Positions 28,290 through 41,684 are shown, counted from the first letter of the stretch. The stretch: DNA of 64,000 nt from Anadara kagoshimensis (GCA_021292105.1 CM037871.1:19091460-19155459), one strand, 5' to 3'. The notes: generated by a model from the letters alone, not told the origin. Program-made: numbers and translations.

Positions 28290-31200
28290 TGAAAATATTT
28301 CACACATAGTTCTGACAATTAATTTTATTATCAGAGGACAAATGTTGCCATTGGTTATGTCATATTATCACTAAAGGTGCAAGTCATGAACAAATATTCA
28401 AAATATTCTTGTATAGGCAAACAGCAGTGATCCGTCTTCTTGAAATTTCATATAGAAGGATCCACCTAATGCGCGGGTATTGTTAAAATTCACAGCCAAT
28501 ACACACATTATGAACATGTTTACTCTTTTGTAATGTCATTTTCAATCATGTAGATCAAATAATCACTTATGTTTCCTATAGATAAATGTGCCCATTCATG
28601 GAACATGTTAACATAATAGGTTAAGTAAACAGAACAGTGTTGTTCTATACACAGAAATAAAATCACATGATAGTCACATGATGAGACTCGCAGACCCTTA
28701 TATTTGAATACGTGTATTTATATTAAATTTTTCCTTCCCTCATATGTAGTAACTGGTACAATTTATTCTCTGTTTTGGAGTGTGAATTTTATCATATGCC
28801 TTGCGTTGAAATTCAGGTAAAGCTTAATCAACCTTTTGTCAAAACAAGAAATAAATGCATCAAATTTGTTGACCTAATGAGAACTCTGTACTCTACATAC
28901 ATGACTGACATTTTTTGTCCAGACTAGTACAGAATTTGTCTTGTTTTTGAATCTCTATTGTACATGAGGCTTTTGTAGCAGAGAGTCTAAATTCCACACT
29001 TACCGATCACAGTGCCTTTTTACCTAGGTTCAATTCCAGATCTGGGCACATCCTATTGCTAGAAAATTTGTCAGTTTGGTTGGAAATTGTTGTCAGATTT
29101 CTCTGGCATTCCGGTATTCTCTGCCATCCCTGAAGTAATTGCCCAAAGTAAGTTCCAAAGTAAGTTCAAGTCTTCACTAAGGCTAAAAACACAATTTCTC
29201 AGTTTCTTTTGTACATAAATAAAAATAAACTTAACCACAGAAGGCAATATCTCCCTAATAAAGTGGGGGTATCCATTTGTTCCACCAACATTTTGTCTGC
29301 CAATTTTCAAAAAAAAAAAAAAAAAAAACCAGCTTTTTATGAAACTTCACAAGAACAATCTGTGGTTGCAATAGATATGCCATTAACAATGCATGTTTTG
29401 ATCATGAACATGGTTAGATAGGTGTCTGCAGGTTTTATAGAGTGATTAGCCAAGAAATCTTTTATTTTATAATGTCAGCAATTACTTCTAGTATTTGTAG
29501 AAATCAATATTTTTTGTAAAATTATTATTTTTGTAATTTAAAGGATGACATAATTATAAATGGATGAAGATGTTTTATTTCATAAATTGATATTTAAATA
29601 GGACAGGGCATTGTATCGTAATATCTTTCTTAGAACATTTCAAACATGCATAACTAAAATGTTATTCAGTCAATTTTTATAACTATCATAACTCATTTAT
29701 TTTTGTCATATCATTACCTTGTATATGCAGTATTGTTTTTTGCTCTGCCTATTCATAGATGCATAAATAAACTTTTTTCTCTCAGTTCCATAACTCTTGA
29801 ACGGTGTGAATGATTTCAATGGAACATTTTTAATTTGTGTCATATTCAGATGAATGAAAAAACCTCAGCTTTACTTGTCTGATTACTACCTCTCAAGTAT
29901 TTTACTGAAACTTGCCATGCTTATAAATTTTAGAAGATCTACACAGCATAATGCATAATAATAGTAATAATATGATGATGATGATGAAGTCACTGAGAGC
30001 CAATTCATTTTTGAGAAAAGATCTGATCAAAATGCTTGAGACAAATGCCAATTTTAATTTTTGAACATAACATAAAACGTAATTAACGTATCGTCTTGCC
30101 CAGTTTTTTTTCTTTCATTAATTTTGAGTATAAAAAGATTTTTACACTAGTGCTATTGTCATACAATATTTTTATATATACATGTAATCATTTCTTGACT
30201 TTTCTCGACAATTGACCTTTCTCATATATAATTTGTATTTTACTCATCAATTTTGTATATATGTATTTAAGCATTCATGTATTTCTTGTATTTTGTATTA
30301 TAAATACCTTGAAGTATTATATAAAGTGATTTATTAGCTCATCTGCAGGAATTACAGACAAGCTTATATTTTTACCCCAGCACGGATGTCAGTGCCTGAA
30401 TGAATGTTGATGGTATCGGGGATCGGGCAATAATGGTTTTGTTAAAAAATTCTTTTATTTTTTGTACATAGCTCAAATGCAAGTAATATCTAAGATCTTT
30501 CTTTATGTATTAAATGATAATGTTTTGTTAATTTCTGTAGTGCTAAATGAGTTATTTTGACAATATTTTTGATCTTTCATTTAAATATTTTAATTATGTT
30601 TTCAAATTTGGACCTGTAATTTATTATTTGGACTATGCTACCAAATGCTTCACCCAGATTTTCAAAAAAAGTTATTTAATTACTTACAGAAAATTGTGGA
30701 ACAATACGCAACAATTGTATATATATTCTTGTCTTAAATCTTATTTATTCATTCTGTCGATTTTTACTGTTACCTTGCTGCTTTGATTTAGAACTGAAAT
30801 AGATTGCTCCTATTCACAGTTTGCAAGCAATAAGGACCAGAATGTTTGGCGCTTGATAAGTTCAATTAAATCAATTTTGTTGAAAAACATTGATAAAAAC
30901 AACAGTCCATTATGAGATTTTTATAACAATTTGCTTCAGTTTGATGCAATTCAATTTACGTTCAACATTTATAACAAAAAAATTTGTAAGGAATTTGGAT
31001 AAGACTTCCTCTATTCTGAGTTATTAATTTCTATGTAATATTTTTGAAGAATTGTTTTTCACAGAAATGTTTAAAATGGCTTACTTTTATGATTTTGAGG
31101 CTTTGTTTGGTTAAAATTAAAATTTTAGTGGAACATACTAATGGAAGTTTTTCCAGAATTTGAATGATTTACTAAGCTTGTCGCTTTGATTGAACTAATC

Positions 31201-31384
31201 AAATTACAAACACTGGTCTAAAATGTTATATATTTTAACTAAATAAATTGACTTTTTGGTGCATGAATTGAATCTATATAATATATATATGTATTATACA
31301 TTCCAGTAAATAAATTCTCAGAAAATTAAAAAAGCAAATTGTTTTCATTGTTATTTCCGATTTATGCAAATCAGTTGGCGGGTG
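28290..31384. other. AT-rich intergenic region, no gene seen
   Basis: T-rich sequence between OSTF1 and the C1q gene, including an A-run at 29310-29328. It might contain an extended OSTF1 3' untranslated region, since several AATAAA motifs occur up to 31310. Open frames at 29071-29421 and 30547-30786 lack splice sites or recognisable domains and are not annotated. Confidence 0.4.
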
Positions 31385-31541
31385 TAATAAGTTAAACAGA
31401 AGGTGCTTTACTTTCCAGAGCACCCGACCTCAATAGTCTGGTGAAAGTTCACGTTTTTAAACTGATCTCTGCCCTCTCCAAAGTTTTTACTTTGCATTTA
31501 AATTGCTGTTTGGAGATGAATTGGTATGTTTGTTTATGATT
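31385..31541 (+). repeat. R1 dispersed repeat, copy 3
   Basis: AGAAGGTGCTTTACTTTCCA, AGCACCCGACCTCA, CTGGTGAAAGTTCACG, AAGTTTTTACTTTGCA and ATGAATTGGTATGTTTG follow R1 order. Confidence 0.65.
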
Positions 31542-31589
31542 AAGCCAAGGTTCATTTCTCAATTGATCAAGACCCAGCTGGATACTTTT

Positions 31590-31638
31590 CACAACACTGA
31601 CCGGCCGTTTCGGAATACAATTTCTCATCAAAGGTGTG
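31590..31638 (-). ncRNA. Decayed hammerhead-ribozyme-like motif 1
   Basis: On the minus strand: stem-I text CACACCT, core TTGATGA (consensus CTGATGA, one change), a degraded stem II, an intact CGAAAC, then GGCC-GGTC and a stem-I partner AGTGTTGTG. Shares the flank GGACCAAAAT with the motifs at 51.7 and 57.1 kb. Probably inactive. Confidence 0.45.
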
Positions 31639-31786
31639 AAACCAATTGTTTTCAAAGGGATGACAAATTATCCTAAGGACCAAAATATATTCTTATATTA
31701 TTATCCTTTTAACTAAAATTTGAATATTTTCTTAAACGGTATAGGCAAAACGTCAGGATATTTACATGTTGCCGACCATAAGTGGA

Positions 31787-31960
31787 TTGTTGAAGGATTG
31801 AATAGGGTTTTACGTCCCAATCAAGAACATGCCGAGAGACGCAACCAACTATAGGCAAAATGGCAGAAATATTTACCTTTGCAAAGTTGAGGTACCTGTG
31901 AAGGGTGGCTCTTTAACGTGCCACACCTGACGCCACACATGGCTTGTTTTTTAGGTCTCT
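31787..31960 (-). mobile_element. SINE family S1, diverged partial copy
   Basis: Plus-strand view: GGTTTTACGTCCCAATCAAG, AACTATAGGCAAAATGGCAG and GGTGGCTCTTTAACGTGCCA match S1 tail and body. The head is lost. Confidence 0.6.
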
Positions 31961-32103
31961 TATTGTTGGATTAAGTTAAGCAGGTTGAACCAGGACACTA
32001 CGTACCGGTATGTTTAAGTTTCATACTAGCATTTATTATTTCACAATGAAATTATCCCACTACATATTACAACTCGGTATATAATAAATTATTATTAAAT
32101 ATA

Positions 32104-32109
32104 TTTATT
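32104..32109 (-). terminator. Candidate poly(A) signal of the C1q gene
   Basis: Minus-strand AATAAA 19 bp past the stop codon. Further minus-strand AATAAA motifs lie within 100 bp, so the 3' end is not fixed. Confidence 0.4.
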
Positions 32110-32127
32110 TAGGAGTGTAATTTTACA

Positions 32128-35100
32128 TTAGTCTGCTGCAAGAAGAGCTCCCGAAAAATAAGTCTCGGATCGGTAACTGTAACTTCTGTCCTGGCTTCTA
32201 ACTGATATTCTATCGCCAACAAAAAGGTGCAACACAACAGTTGTCGAGCCTCTATCATCAGCCGAGGGACCAGTGCTGGCGTATGCAACAATGTGATTGT
32301 TTTTCAATAGCTCTACCCATGCTCCTTGCGATGACCCCTTTATCGAAGCTATTGATAAAGAGAACATATAAAGTCCAGGTCTAGTACATGTGAATATCCC
32401 ATTTTTCAGGTTATTTCTGATGTCGTTGTCCGAACTGTAGATACTATAGTTAAAATGCAATGATGACATAGAAGAAACTGCACTGTGTAAAGAAACTGTG
32501 AATCCAATTCTTGGCGCTGAAAATTTAGATGAAACGAATATGAGTCCAAGGCGTCATAGATAATTCAAATTTTATGAACTAAGCCTCAAGCAGCACCCAC
32601 CTATACATGCTATAGTGCAGGAGGTTCCAGGTTCAGTCAAAGGTTCAATCTCCATCCTGACCCTGTATTTTTTCTCCTTCCTGTTACAGTAATGGTGTTT
32701 TACACCCCAGCTGAGAGGAGATAGTTTAATGGGTTTTTTTTTCAAATTTGGATCTATGGTTATAGTGTTTTTGATGTAACAAACTGAGCATATGTTTTAT
32801 CCCTATAAATAAGTGAAAAAGTCTGTCATGTAAAGGGGGCATTTCTTTATTACCCGACTAAAGCCGTCACATGCCAATTTTACATAACCAGTTAACACTC
32901 TACATGAGAATCAAGTAAAAAGTGAAAAGTGTAACTCAAATGTAGAACGTATACTCCCTCCCAAAACCTTAAAAGATACACAGACGACGAAAAAACATTG
33001 AACAATGTTTATTTGTAGTTAAGATGTGAAATTAATAAGTTAGTAGCTACTTATAAAGAATTTTTTTCTGCCATAGCTATGTTCAGCAAGATACACCAGA
33101 AGAAACATTGGAACAAATCAGACACTATCAATTATTTTTAGAAAAATAAATCAAGGACGAAAGTTTTTGTATACTGTCGCTGATGCGGCAAAATTTACAA
33201 CACTTGAGATATAGATGACACAAATGACAAAATGCATGATCCGAAATAATAAAAACATGCCGGATAATGTTCATTAGTAAAAGAAAAAATCTGCCAGAGA
33301 GAATGATTGTTTAAATAACATATTTGTCTGACTGACTAGACGAAACTTTCCTTTCTCGACATTTTATCAAACGATAAAATAGGGGGGGGGGTGTTTTTCG
33401 AACTTCACCATCGAAAATTGTTTTTTTCAATGACAACTTTCTTGCTATTACCACTTTTTTAGAGGTAAATGTCATTTATCGGTGTGTGATGGACATGTAT
33501 AAAATATCCATAAAGAAACCTAAAGAACAAGGTACTATGCCAATATTCAAAGTTTATAAAAAATCACCACAATATGAGCAACAACGAAATGCGCGCATGA
33601 AGCCATATTATACAAAATTAGGTCAATAGGACAATAGCCATAATTTTTTAGCCGATCAGAATGCGTGAAATGCAATGAAAGGGTCTTGGTAAAAACAGGA
33701 CTACGAGGAAAAAACTCTAAACATTTAAGCCAATCAGAATGCTTAAAGATGGTAAAATTAATTATTGCATCCTGGGCTAACGAAATCCTCACAGGATAAT
33801 TAGTCCACCAGCAAAAATACCATATAGGAAATAATGGCAATATATTTTGTCTTTGCTTAGAAACTTGCCTCAAAATATTTGTATCACTTACCATCTGTAG
33901 ACGAACATTGGGAATTATTGGTACTTGGCGATGGTGCACTTGTAGTTCCTCCATTCAAAGTTTGGTGATTTAAATTTTGTAAAGCAACTTTAAGGTCACT
34001 GTTTTCTTTACGCATTTCCTTTAATTCTGAAACGATTTATGATTATAACACTGACGATATCTTATACATGTACAACCAAAAAACTAAATATTTTTCTTAA
34101 TGTTTCATTTTCCAAATTCGGACGTGTTATAATGATGACCCGATAAGACTCAACTCAAAAATCTGCATATTATATTTTCACCAGTACGATGAAACTTTTC
34201 TATTTATTTAAATGGTGACATACCAACAGGTATAGAAATGCCAATGTTTTTTTAACAAATCGCCAAAGACGGATATTGACTTAAAAACAATTTTAGCGTA
34301 TATTTCAGAAATGTGTGGTGTGGCATAAGTTACCATTCGCCGATGGTTAAATGTATAAAGCCAAAACTTGAATTTAGATTTCATATTTCGAATAATTTGA
34401 TATTTATATGTCATCGTTGAACATTTTAGTGTTGCATTTAGTTCGTGTCGGACAGAACTAATGATTTTACTACGTCACGGTTTATGCTTTGACTGATTAT
34501 GAATGTTATTGGTCTTCAGTATTAAAATAAAAAATACACATACTAATCCATTTCCGAATCACAATTCAGAAGCAAACTAAAAACTTTGGAATCGACAAGT
34601 TAGACACGTGAACTTCCACCAGGGAAGTGAGGCCAGGTGCTCCGGAAGGTAAAGCACCTTCTGTTAAACTAGCTACACCCGCCACGTGTTTAATCAAAAC
34701 CATGTGAAAGGAACATGGAACTATGGGTTGGAAGTTAGGTCGGGTGTTCCGGATGAAAACAGATGAAAAACGTATAAATTTGCATAAACAAATTTTGCAG
34801 CATGGTTGACTAAAAAGGTTAAATAAATAAATACACTACTAGCGTTGCAGATATGAGTCATGTGAAATCTTGCCCAGTCGTCATTTGCATAGATAATACC
34901 ACAGGAACATTCCACTCCTTTTTGAAACACCCTATACTTATAACGTACATTTGCTCACAAAAAGTGATGGTAGAGGAATTTTGATTTACATAAAACAGTA
35001 ATACCAAAAACGTCACAATAGTGCTACGTCTTGTGTTCAGACGAAAAAATATATAATAATAAGAATAATATTTTCCTATATTACACTAGCTACCATTTTC

Positions 35101-35304
35101 ATATACAGTCTGGTTTTGCTTGACCTCGTCCAATTCGTGTTTGAGTTGAGTCACGGCTTCCTCCAATTGGTGCCGCAGATTCTTCTCGTCGACCATCAAA
35201 TCGAGTACATCCCTCAAAACATCATTACTAGGTTTGTTGGAACCATCGGTCAAGAAGCCTTTGGTGAGTGAAAAAATATAAATGAAACACAATATTTTGT
35301 ACAT
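32128..35304 (-). CDS. Secreted coiled-coil C1q-domain protein, 3 coding exons
   Basis: Coding exons on the minus strand: 35304-35094, 34026-33892, 32516-32128 (211, 135, 389 nt; 735 nt = 244 aa plus stop). Splice ends are GT/AG with matching phase. Residues 1-18 form a signal peptide (MYKILCFIYIFSLTKGF). Residues about 28-93 are heptad-like and rich in L, E and K (VDEKNLRHQLEEAVTQLKHE, then LKEMRKENSDLKVALQNL), predicting a coiled coil. A Ser/Thr/Asn/Pro linker with one cysteine follows, then a C1q globular domain (about 117-244) with HFNYSIYSSDNDI, NGIFTCTRPGLYMFSLSI and a YFSGALL end. There is no collagen Gly-X-Y region. Such proteins form trimers and act as pattern-recognition lectins in bivalves, where the family is greatly expanded; ligand and tissue are unknown here. 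Confidence 0.93.
34553..34720 (-). repeat. R1 dispersed repeat, copy 4 (C1q intron 1)
   Basis: Plus-strand view: ATACTAATCCATTTCCGAATC, ACACGTGAACTTCCACCAGG, AAGTGAGGCCAGGTGCTCCG, AGCACCTTCTGTTAAACTAG, then GCCACGTGTTTAATC. Close to the consensus. Confidence 0.75.
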
Positions 35305-36354
35305 TCTGAATGATTAAATTCACATGGAAGCTAACTTATAATTTGACACCTATATAAAGATAATGTTCCATCTTAAGGTCAGGTGAATGAACTGATAAGC
35401 TTTTCATTATAATAATACAGTGTCACTTTTGATATAGACTAAACGAAAAGTTTTGACTCATTTATAAGGGATGTGACAAGACAGGGACTTTTTAAGCAAC
35501 CGCTAATAAATAAAAGAAAATCATTAGCATTTTATTAGTTTCCATTTGAAAATTTGGGTTGTTTTGGTAAATTATCAACCGAACCTGTGAAAGAAGAAAC
35601 ATAAGGACGTATGTTTTTATATATAAAATCATTTTGTAATGTAAAAATCAGCTATTTGTAACAAAATATGTACATATACTTAGTATGAAAATCAGTCATC
35701 ACTAAACTATCGTAAAAGTTGACTAATGTATTTACCATAGCAATGACCTCTAGGAACATCAACATCCGGTTAAGGAACAAATTTAAACCCAAAATTATAA
35801 CTTTTACACAATTTTTACTTTTATTGATATTTTTCATTGTAAGAAACAGAGCAAGGAAAGAAACAAGTGTTTCACAGTAAAAAATCTATAAACGCACAAA
35901 CAATTAAAATAACTTTTGAAAACAATAAGTCAATAACCTATTCATTTATATGACATTCATAAAAATGTACATAACTTAATTATTTACTTCGATTTCTTTT
36001 TCTATTTGCAGATGTTATTTTTGAAACCATAGTAGTATCGATGTAATTTATCAAGGTGTTTATTTTTTTGTATATTCTAAACACCATGCGATGATTTGTG
36101 AAATTAATGACAATTTGTTGAATTAGCCGAGTTTCATAAACATTACAGTCATTTCATTTGATCGTTTGTTTCAATTAATTTTTTCGTCCAAGTAAATAAA
36201 ACCAGTAAAGTTTTCCCGTTATTTCCTTTCATCACTGTTTCTGTACATATAATTCAATCAGCCGTGTAATTGTTAGGGAAATAACGAATCTTGTATAAAC
36301 ACAACACTACAAATGATGAACAAAATAGATATTGCTTAGTGTGAATTCCTATGA
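35305..36354. other. C1q upstream region, no gene seen
   Basis: AT-rich sequence with no further supported exon. A non-coding first exon of the C1q gene may lie here but cannot be recognised. The minus strand has a weak TATA-like TTATATAGG about 45 bp upstream of the start. Confidence 0.35.
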
Positions 36355-36830
36355 ATCAAAACCAAACATACTATCATGTGTTCAAACCCCAAAGCAAAAT
36401 GAAAACTTTGAAACTGGCAAATTAAGTAACATTAACTACCAACATGGAAGCAAGGCCGGTGCTACAGATAGGCAAGGACCTTATCTAAGTCAATGTGTAA
36501 AATTAACACTGGATGAAAGAAACAACAACTTTCCTTATCTGTACATTAAGCGTAGGTGTTATGTTTTCGAACCGTGTCCAAATCACAGTACCTCCGTATA
36601 TCTACCTACACCCTCCATGTGTAATATCAAAATTGAGAATAAATGGAAAAGTTAAATATATATATAAGGTAATTTTGAATAAACACAAAATACTAATCAA
36701 CAACATGAAACTGACGGTCATGAAACGTATTGAGGGCCTTCATAAGTCTAGGCTTACAATATATATAAGTCAACAATTTATTGAAGCATCTACTTCGTGG
36801 ACTGACGTTTCCGTATTCTAAACAAGTCCT
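36355..36830 (-). repeat. R1 dispersed repeat, copy 5, with internal insertion
   Basis: The R1 right part (ACCAAACATACTATCATG, AACTTTGAAACTGGCAAATT) is at 36359-36460 and the R1 left part (GACGGTCATGAAACG, TTGAGGGCCTTCATAAG, CTAGGCTTACAATAT) at 36712-36790, with about 240 bp of other sequence between. Confidence 0.6.
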
Positions 36831-38329
36831 TACTACGAAACAATTGCACCATAAGGAGACGAACAGTCAAATTGCTGCACAGAAATTGACAATTGACAAC
36901 AAAAAATTAAAGTAATCACGGTTGGCACAGGCTTCAATTGTAGTCTTTAGTGGTTGTTATCTCTAAATATGAAGCAGAACTTAAGGAATCAGTTATTTCG
37001 TTTATATAACTAGGATAGATGGCATTCACATTGCCTCCATATTTAGGATTATTGAGCGTTAGAATGTTATCCTCAGAAACTCGAAAGTTTGGAGCACCCA
37101 ATAAGTTTTAACAATTTCTTACATGTTTCTTGAATGATTTGTTTAATAGTTACTTACAATAGACATGCCACTAGACAAAACTGATGTAAATTTGACGCAA
37201 TAGAATGACAGGCGACAATTATTTCCACATATACATTTCAGCCACAAAACTGCTGTCGTTTGGCGTAAATGTTTTCAGAGATTGAGAACAAAGCAAAAAT
37301 ATAGTTCTTTTTCTACGTCAAGTGATATTACGAAACCTGTATATGTTGGATGATTTAACAAGTCTTTTCTCTAGACTAAGGGTTTACAAAAATTCTGCTT
37401 CATATTAATAAAGAAAGAAGACCACATTTTAAGAATTTTGACTGTGGTTACTAACTTCAACTTTACTTTCTATTGTTTTTAAGATAGCCGAGAAGCTAAA
37501 ACAAAACAAACAATATCACGCAATTGTTTTATCAGCTGTATGTTCATAATGGAAATAGAACAATTCTCCTGTGAGCACTCCATAGGCATCAATAATTTAA
37601 ATTCAAGGGCTAATTTTAGTCCTGGATTGCATGTATATCTTTACTTTTACTCATGCAATTGGAATTATTGCCTTCAGAGAGAAATTACTTCAGAAATGAA
37701 ATTGAAGCATGGATTCGATTTGGGCAATTGTTGTTGTGAACATCCTTATTTTCGTTTTATTTTAACAAACAACATACAAAGTAAGTACAAATATATTATT
37801 ACGAAAACAGAAAAGTGTATACCAGCTACGTATCTTGTTCAAGATACATGCGTAAAATAGTAAAAATATGTGTATTTTCGCATTTCAATACAACTTACCC
37901 GATAAAACAATCATTTCCGCATAACAAACGTGACTTTCCACCTTGTCTGTTTATTAATTTGTTCAGTTGGTTAGATTTTAATTTGATGTCGATTGCTTAC
38001 CATTTATTTAACACACGATAGTGTTTGTATGCAGATTCTCTGGCTAGTCTCCGAAATTTTGAAATTAATGTCTAACATTAAAGTAATTAGTAGTTGTTTT
38101 TTTCTTATAAGCAGATAAAATTTCAAAAAATGTACACTATCTGACCTATGCAAGTACAGAATTGTGATTGTGGAATTGAAAAATATGACGTTGCTCTGTG
38201 AAAAAATTTCGGAAATGCAATACGCCCAGAAAAAATTGATTTGGCGAATGCAGCCAAAACATGAAACATTAGTGAAAAAACGAAACTATTGTACTTGATT
38301 ATATTTTAACATAGATTACAAACCTAGGA
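36831..38329. other. AT-rich sequence, no gene seen
   Basis: No exon, RNA or repeat was recognised. The open frames at 37540-38021 have no domain, splice structure or codon signal that I can support. Confidence 0.4.
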
Positions 38330-38612
38330 TAATCAAGGTCCTAAACTAGTTTAGGTATACGTTACCACAATATTGCTGATAAGTATGATGTCGCAGTTTC
38401 GAGAATTTTCTTGGACATATATGGCGTTGCAAAGTTACATGTTACTTTGATTCTCAACTTTACATGAGGAGTGTATCTAGCTAGACGGGATGTGCACTTT
38501 GTCTCACTTCCCTGGTGGTAGTTTATGCATACTTTTTATTTGTAGTTTGACTTTGCTTTTGGGATTGTGATTTTATTATGGACCTGTTTGTTTATGGCAG
38601 GTATTTAAACTG
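38330..38612 (+). repeat. R1 dispersed repeat, copy 6, nearly full length
   Basis: Starts with ATCAAGGTCCTAAACTAG and CACAATATTGCTGATAAGTA, then TCTAGCTAGACGGGATGTGC, CTCACTTCCCTGGTGG and TGGGATTGTGATTTTATTAT. Confidence 0.6.
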
Positions 38613-40050
38613 ACCTTAAGTACTACGGTTGGCACCATAAACAAAATCAGTAGTATATTTTTTCTGTTGTTTAAAATCTTTTATGATCTTGTGTTGTTTA
38701 TCTATATATGATTACTCCATTCCAGTTCTGCTGCATTTTTGCAAGATTGAGTTAACTCCCTTTCTCCAACACCAAATAACTCATTTGTTACTCTCTTTCA
38801 CAAAATAGCTTCTTTCAAATACGTTTTATTTGCGATAGTGCGTGCTGGCAAAGTTTTTATTACTGGTAATAATCGCAACGATAACATAATCTTTACACAT
38901 GGATACTATATTTGCCCATATATGTACGCGTGAATACAGGTAATTCTGAGTTTTATACAATACTTTTGCCTTTTATAGGACTAATTAAGAATTGAAATGT
39001 TCAATAATAAAGTTCATGCGGGCAATTGCTGATAAAGTGACACATTAATGCATTTTGTATTAGAATATTAATTGATATAACCTCTGCAGGATGTTTTATC
39101 ATGGTCCGCAAGGTTGAATCCGTTCATAAGCAGAGGATCACTGGGCATATATATGTAGACACAATCAAGTTAAACTAACATTGTAAGTAAATCATATATT
39201 TTGTAAGTTGACAAAAATATTTGAATATAGATTCTGTGCGATATGTCATAATTTATATTTGCAAAATATATATCAACATTGTGGGACAAGTGTTCTCAGA
39301 AACAGGCCAGAAAGATAATGCATCATTTAAAAAAAATAAAAAGTATCAACGTATTCTAATTTTTCGTAATTTTTTCAGTTTTATAACAATGTCGATTTTT
39401 GTAAAAGATTTGTTATTAATAGAAACTTTCGTTTAATAAATTGAAATGCGTTTCCGAGTATAAGGTCAACGGCCGGTATAACTAGGCTGTACTGTTATGC
39501 TCAAATACCTTACCCCTTTGAAGTCTGTCTTTAAAATTGCAAGAGCTTGGTCTAATTATCTGGAATAATGTCTTGGGCAATTTGGAAAATATTTTTATTT
39601 AAAGAATAATTGGAAAAAAGGATTTTAAGAACAAATTGCCGTATTGTATATTCAGTACGTCAATGGATGCTGAAAACCTATGAATTATTAATCGTACGAA
39701 CATAATTCAAACATTTTCTCGAGTGCTGTGATTTTTTAAATGGACCCAATAAGTTCCGATTGTTTCTCATTATTCTTAATTCGTTTATTTTAAAAGATCA
39801 GCACTTATGTTCGAATATTTGATTCACATAAACTGTAATATTTTAGCAGGGATGACGGTCCAAGCAGGAAAATGTTATTGGGACTTATAATTGCACGTGT
39901 ATTATAGATATTATCATTTTTGTTAACCTAGAAAACGTTCTTGGCCTATTGATCACAAAATAATAATTTTGTCGCAAAAAATATCGTCCAACGGTCAAAC
40001 TCGGACAATCTCACTTGATTTTTGAACTTTTGAGTGAAATCCTATTCCAA
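38613..40050. other. AT-rich sequence, no gene seen
   Basis: No supported feature. The open frame at 39221-39436 is low-complexity and has no recognisable domain. Confidence 0.4.
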
Positions 40051-40051
40051 T

Positions 40052-40190
40052 CAGGAGCTACTTTTACTTCCAGAGCACTCGACCACACTTCTCTGGTAAA
40101 AGCTCATGTGTTTTACCTAATTTTGTTCGTTTCAAAGTTTTTTATTTTGCTTTAGGATTGTGATTTGGACATGGATTAGTATATATATGT
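40052..40190 (+). repeat. R1 dispersed repeat, copy 7
   Basis: TACTTCCAGAGCACTCGACC, ACTTCTCTGGTAAAAGCTCA, CAAAGTTTTTTATTTTGC and GTGATTTGGACATGGATTAG follow R1 order. It forms an inverted pair with copy 8, about 110 bp away. Confidence 0.65.
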
Positions 40191-40304
40191 ATTTATTCTA
40201 TCTTCCCCATTTTTACTTGACCAGTATTACATTTAATGTTGCCACAAGATGTACAAGGATAACACCACCAACTGCTGGTGAGACTACTATAAAAACGAAC
40301 AATT

Positions 40305-40440
40305 TAATTCATGTCCAAAGCAACGTAAAACGTTGAAATGGACAAATTAGGTTAACACGTCAATCTTCACCAGGGATATGAGGACGGGTGCTCTGAAAGG
40401 GTAAGCACCTCATGTTTATCTCACTACACCCGCTATTAAT
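40305..40440 (-). repeat. R1 dispersed repeat, copy 8
   Basis: Plus-strand view: CATGTCCAAAGCAACG, GACAAATTAGGTTAACACGT, CACCAGGGATATGAGGACGG and GGGTAAGCACCTCATGTT. Confidence 0.65.
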
Positions 40441-41225
40441 ATGTATATTTTGAAATTGTTGAGGCTTTATGCCCTTGAAGTGGCGTATTATTCATCATGC
40501 AAACGATAATTTATAATACATGAGTAAATCTATACTATATTGTTTTGTTAGTTGTTTGTTTATCTGATTGTAGTTTATAAAAATGAAACGTTCTAGAATA
40601 CGGAGAAGAATACAGGTAAACATAACTGGTAAAGGGTTCAAATTACCTGTTAACATGGTGACGGTTGATAGGTAGAGTAAATAATACATGCTTTTATTTG
40701 TATTGTATCAGACATAGTTTTGTTTCAGGAAAATGTAGAACTTTGATTGGTTGGATTTCTAGTTAGCTCGTGGCTTAAGTGTACTTATTTTGATCGACTG
40801 TACCTGGAAAATATTTTTCAGGTCCTAAAATTTATTTAATACTTTGATTAGTTCCCAATGTTGTATGAGATATGACTAGTTGTTTGCAATCTAACTTAAG
40901 ATATGACCATCATCTCGCTATAATAAAAAAAACTGCGAATATCATAACACGTATATATTATATAGAAACGGAAGGGTAAGAGCTGTGTCACACTGAAGAC
41001 TCAACTGTGCCTTAATAATCAAAAAGTTAATTTTGTAATACTATTTACAGGCGATGTCATTACAAGGTATGCTTACTCCCAGATCCTCAAAATACAACGA
41101 ACAAGCATTAAAGTATCACAAATTTCTTTGGTATAGGCGGAAAGTTGTGGATTTTGGCATATCTAACCTTTAAATTTTTTCTTGTTGTCAGTAAAGTTGA
41201 AGATGTTAATCGAACACAAATATAC

Positions 41226-41372
41226 CAATCCATGTTCAAATCATAATTCCAAATAGCATAGTAAAACTGACAAATAATTTAATTAAATCACGTGAACTTT
41301 TTATGGGAAGTGAGACCGGGTGTTCCTAAAGACCAATCACCTCCTGTAAATATAGCTAGCTACATCCACTGC
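41226..41372 (-). repeat. R1 dispersed repeat, copy 9
   Basis: Plus-strand view: CAATCCATGTTCAAATCATA, CACGTGAACTTTTTATGGG, AAGTGAGACCGGGTGTTCC and ATCACCTCCTGTAAATATAG. Confidence 0.6.
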
Positions 41373-41522
41373 AATACATTTTACACATCTTAACGCCTAT
41401 TTTGATGCATTCACAATTGCATGACAATCAAGTCATCGTTTCCTGATAGCATATGAACTTACTTAGCACTTGTTTATTTCAGTTCTTGATATTTATTTAA
41501 CAAAGCAATGCAAAAAAATGAA

Positions 41523-41684
41523 TTGCGGTTGTAGCTAACTAAAACTGTGCTTATCCTTCCGGAGCAGCCAGTCTCACTTACCTAGTGGAATTTCACATGT
41601 TCATGTTGCCAGTTTTCAATTTTAATTGTGCTTTCCTTTATTGATTGTGATTTGAACTAAGACTCGTACTTTTGTTTTTGATTG
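41523..41684 (+). repeat. R1 dispersed repeat, copy 10
   Basis: GCGGTTGTAGCTAACTAAAA, GTGCTTATCCTTCCGGAGCA, GTCTCACTTACCTAGTGG and GATTGTGATTTGAACTAAGA. Inverted relative to copy 9. Confidence 0.65.

Noticed and set aside
32585-32720. Possible diverged SINE near the C1q last exon
   Set aside because: Only short phrases (TAATGGTGTTTTACACCCCA) match S2/S1; no head or body could be aligned.
33547-33954. 135-aa minus-strand open frame
   Set aside because: It overlaps C1q exon 2 in a different frame and runs through the intron; the spliced frame gives the real protein.
36332-36821. Two overlapping ~100-aa open frames
   Set aside because: They span an interrupted R1 copy and AT-rich sequence; no domain, splice signals or codon pattern.
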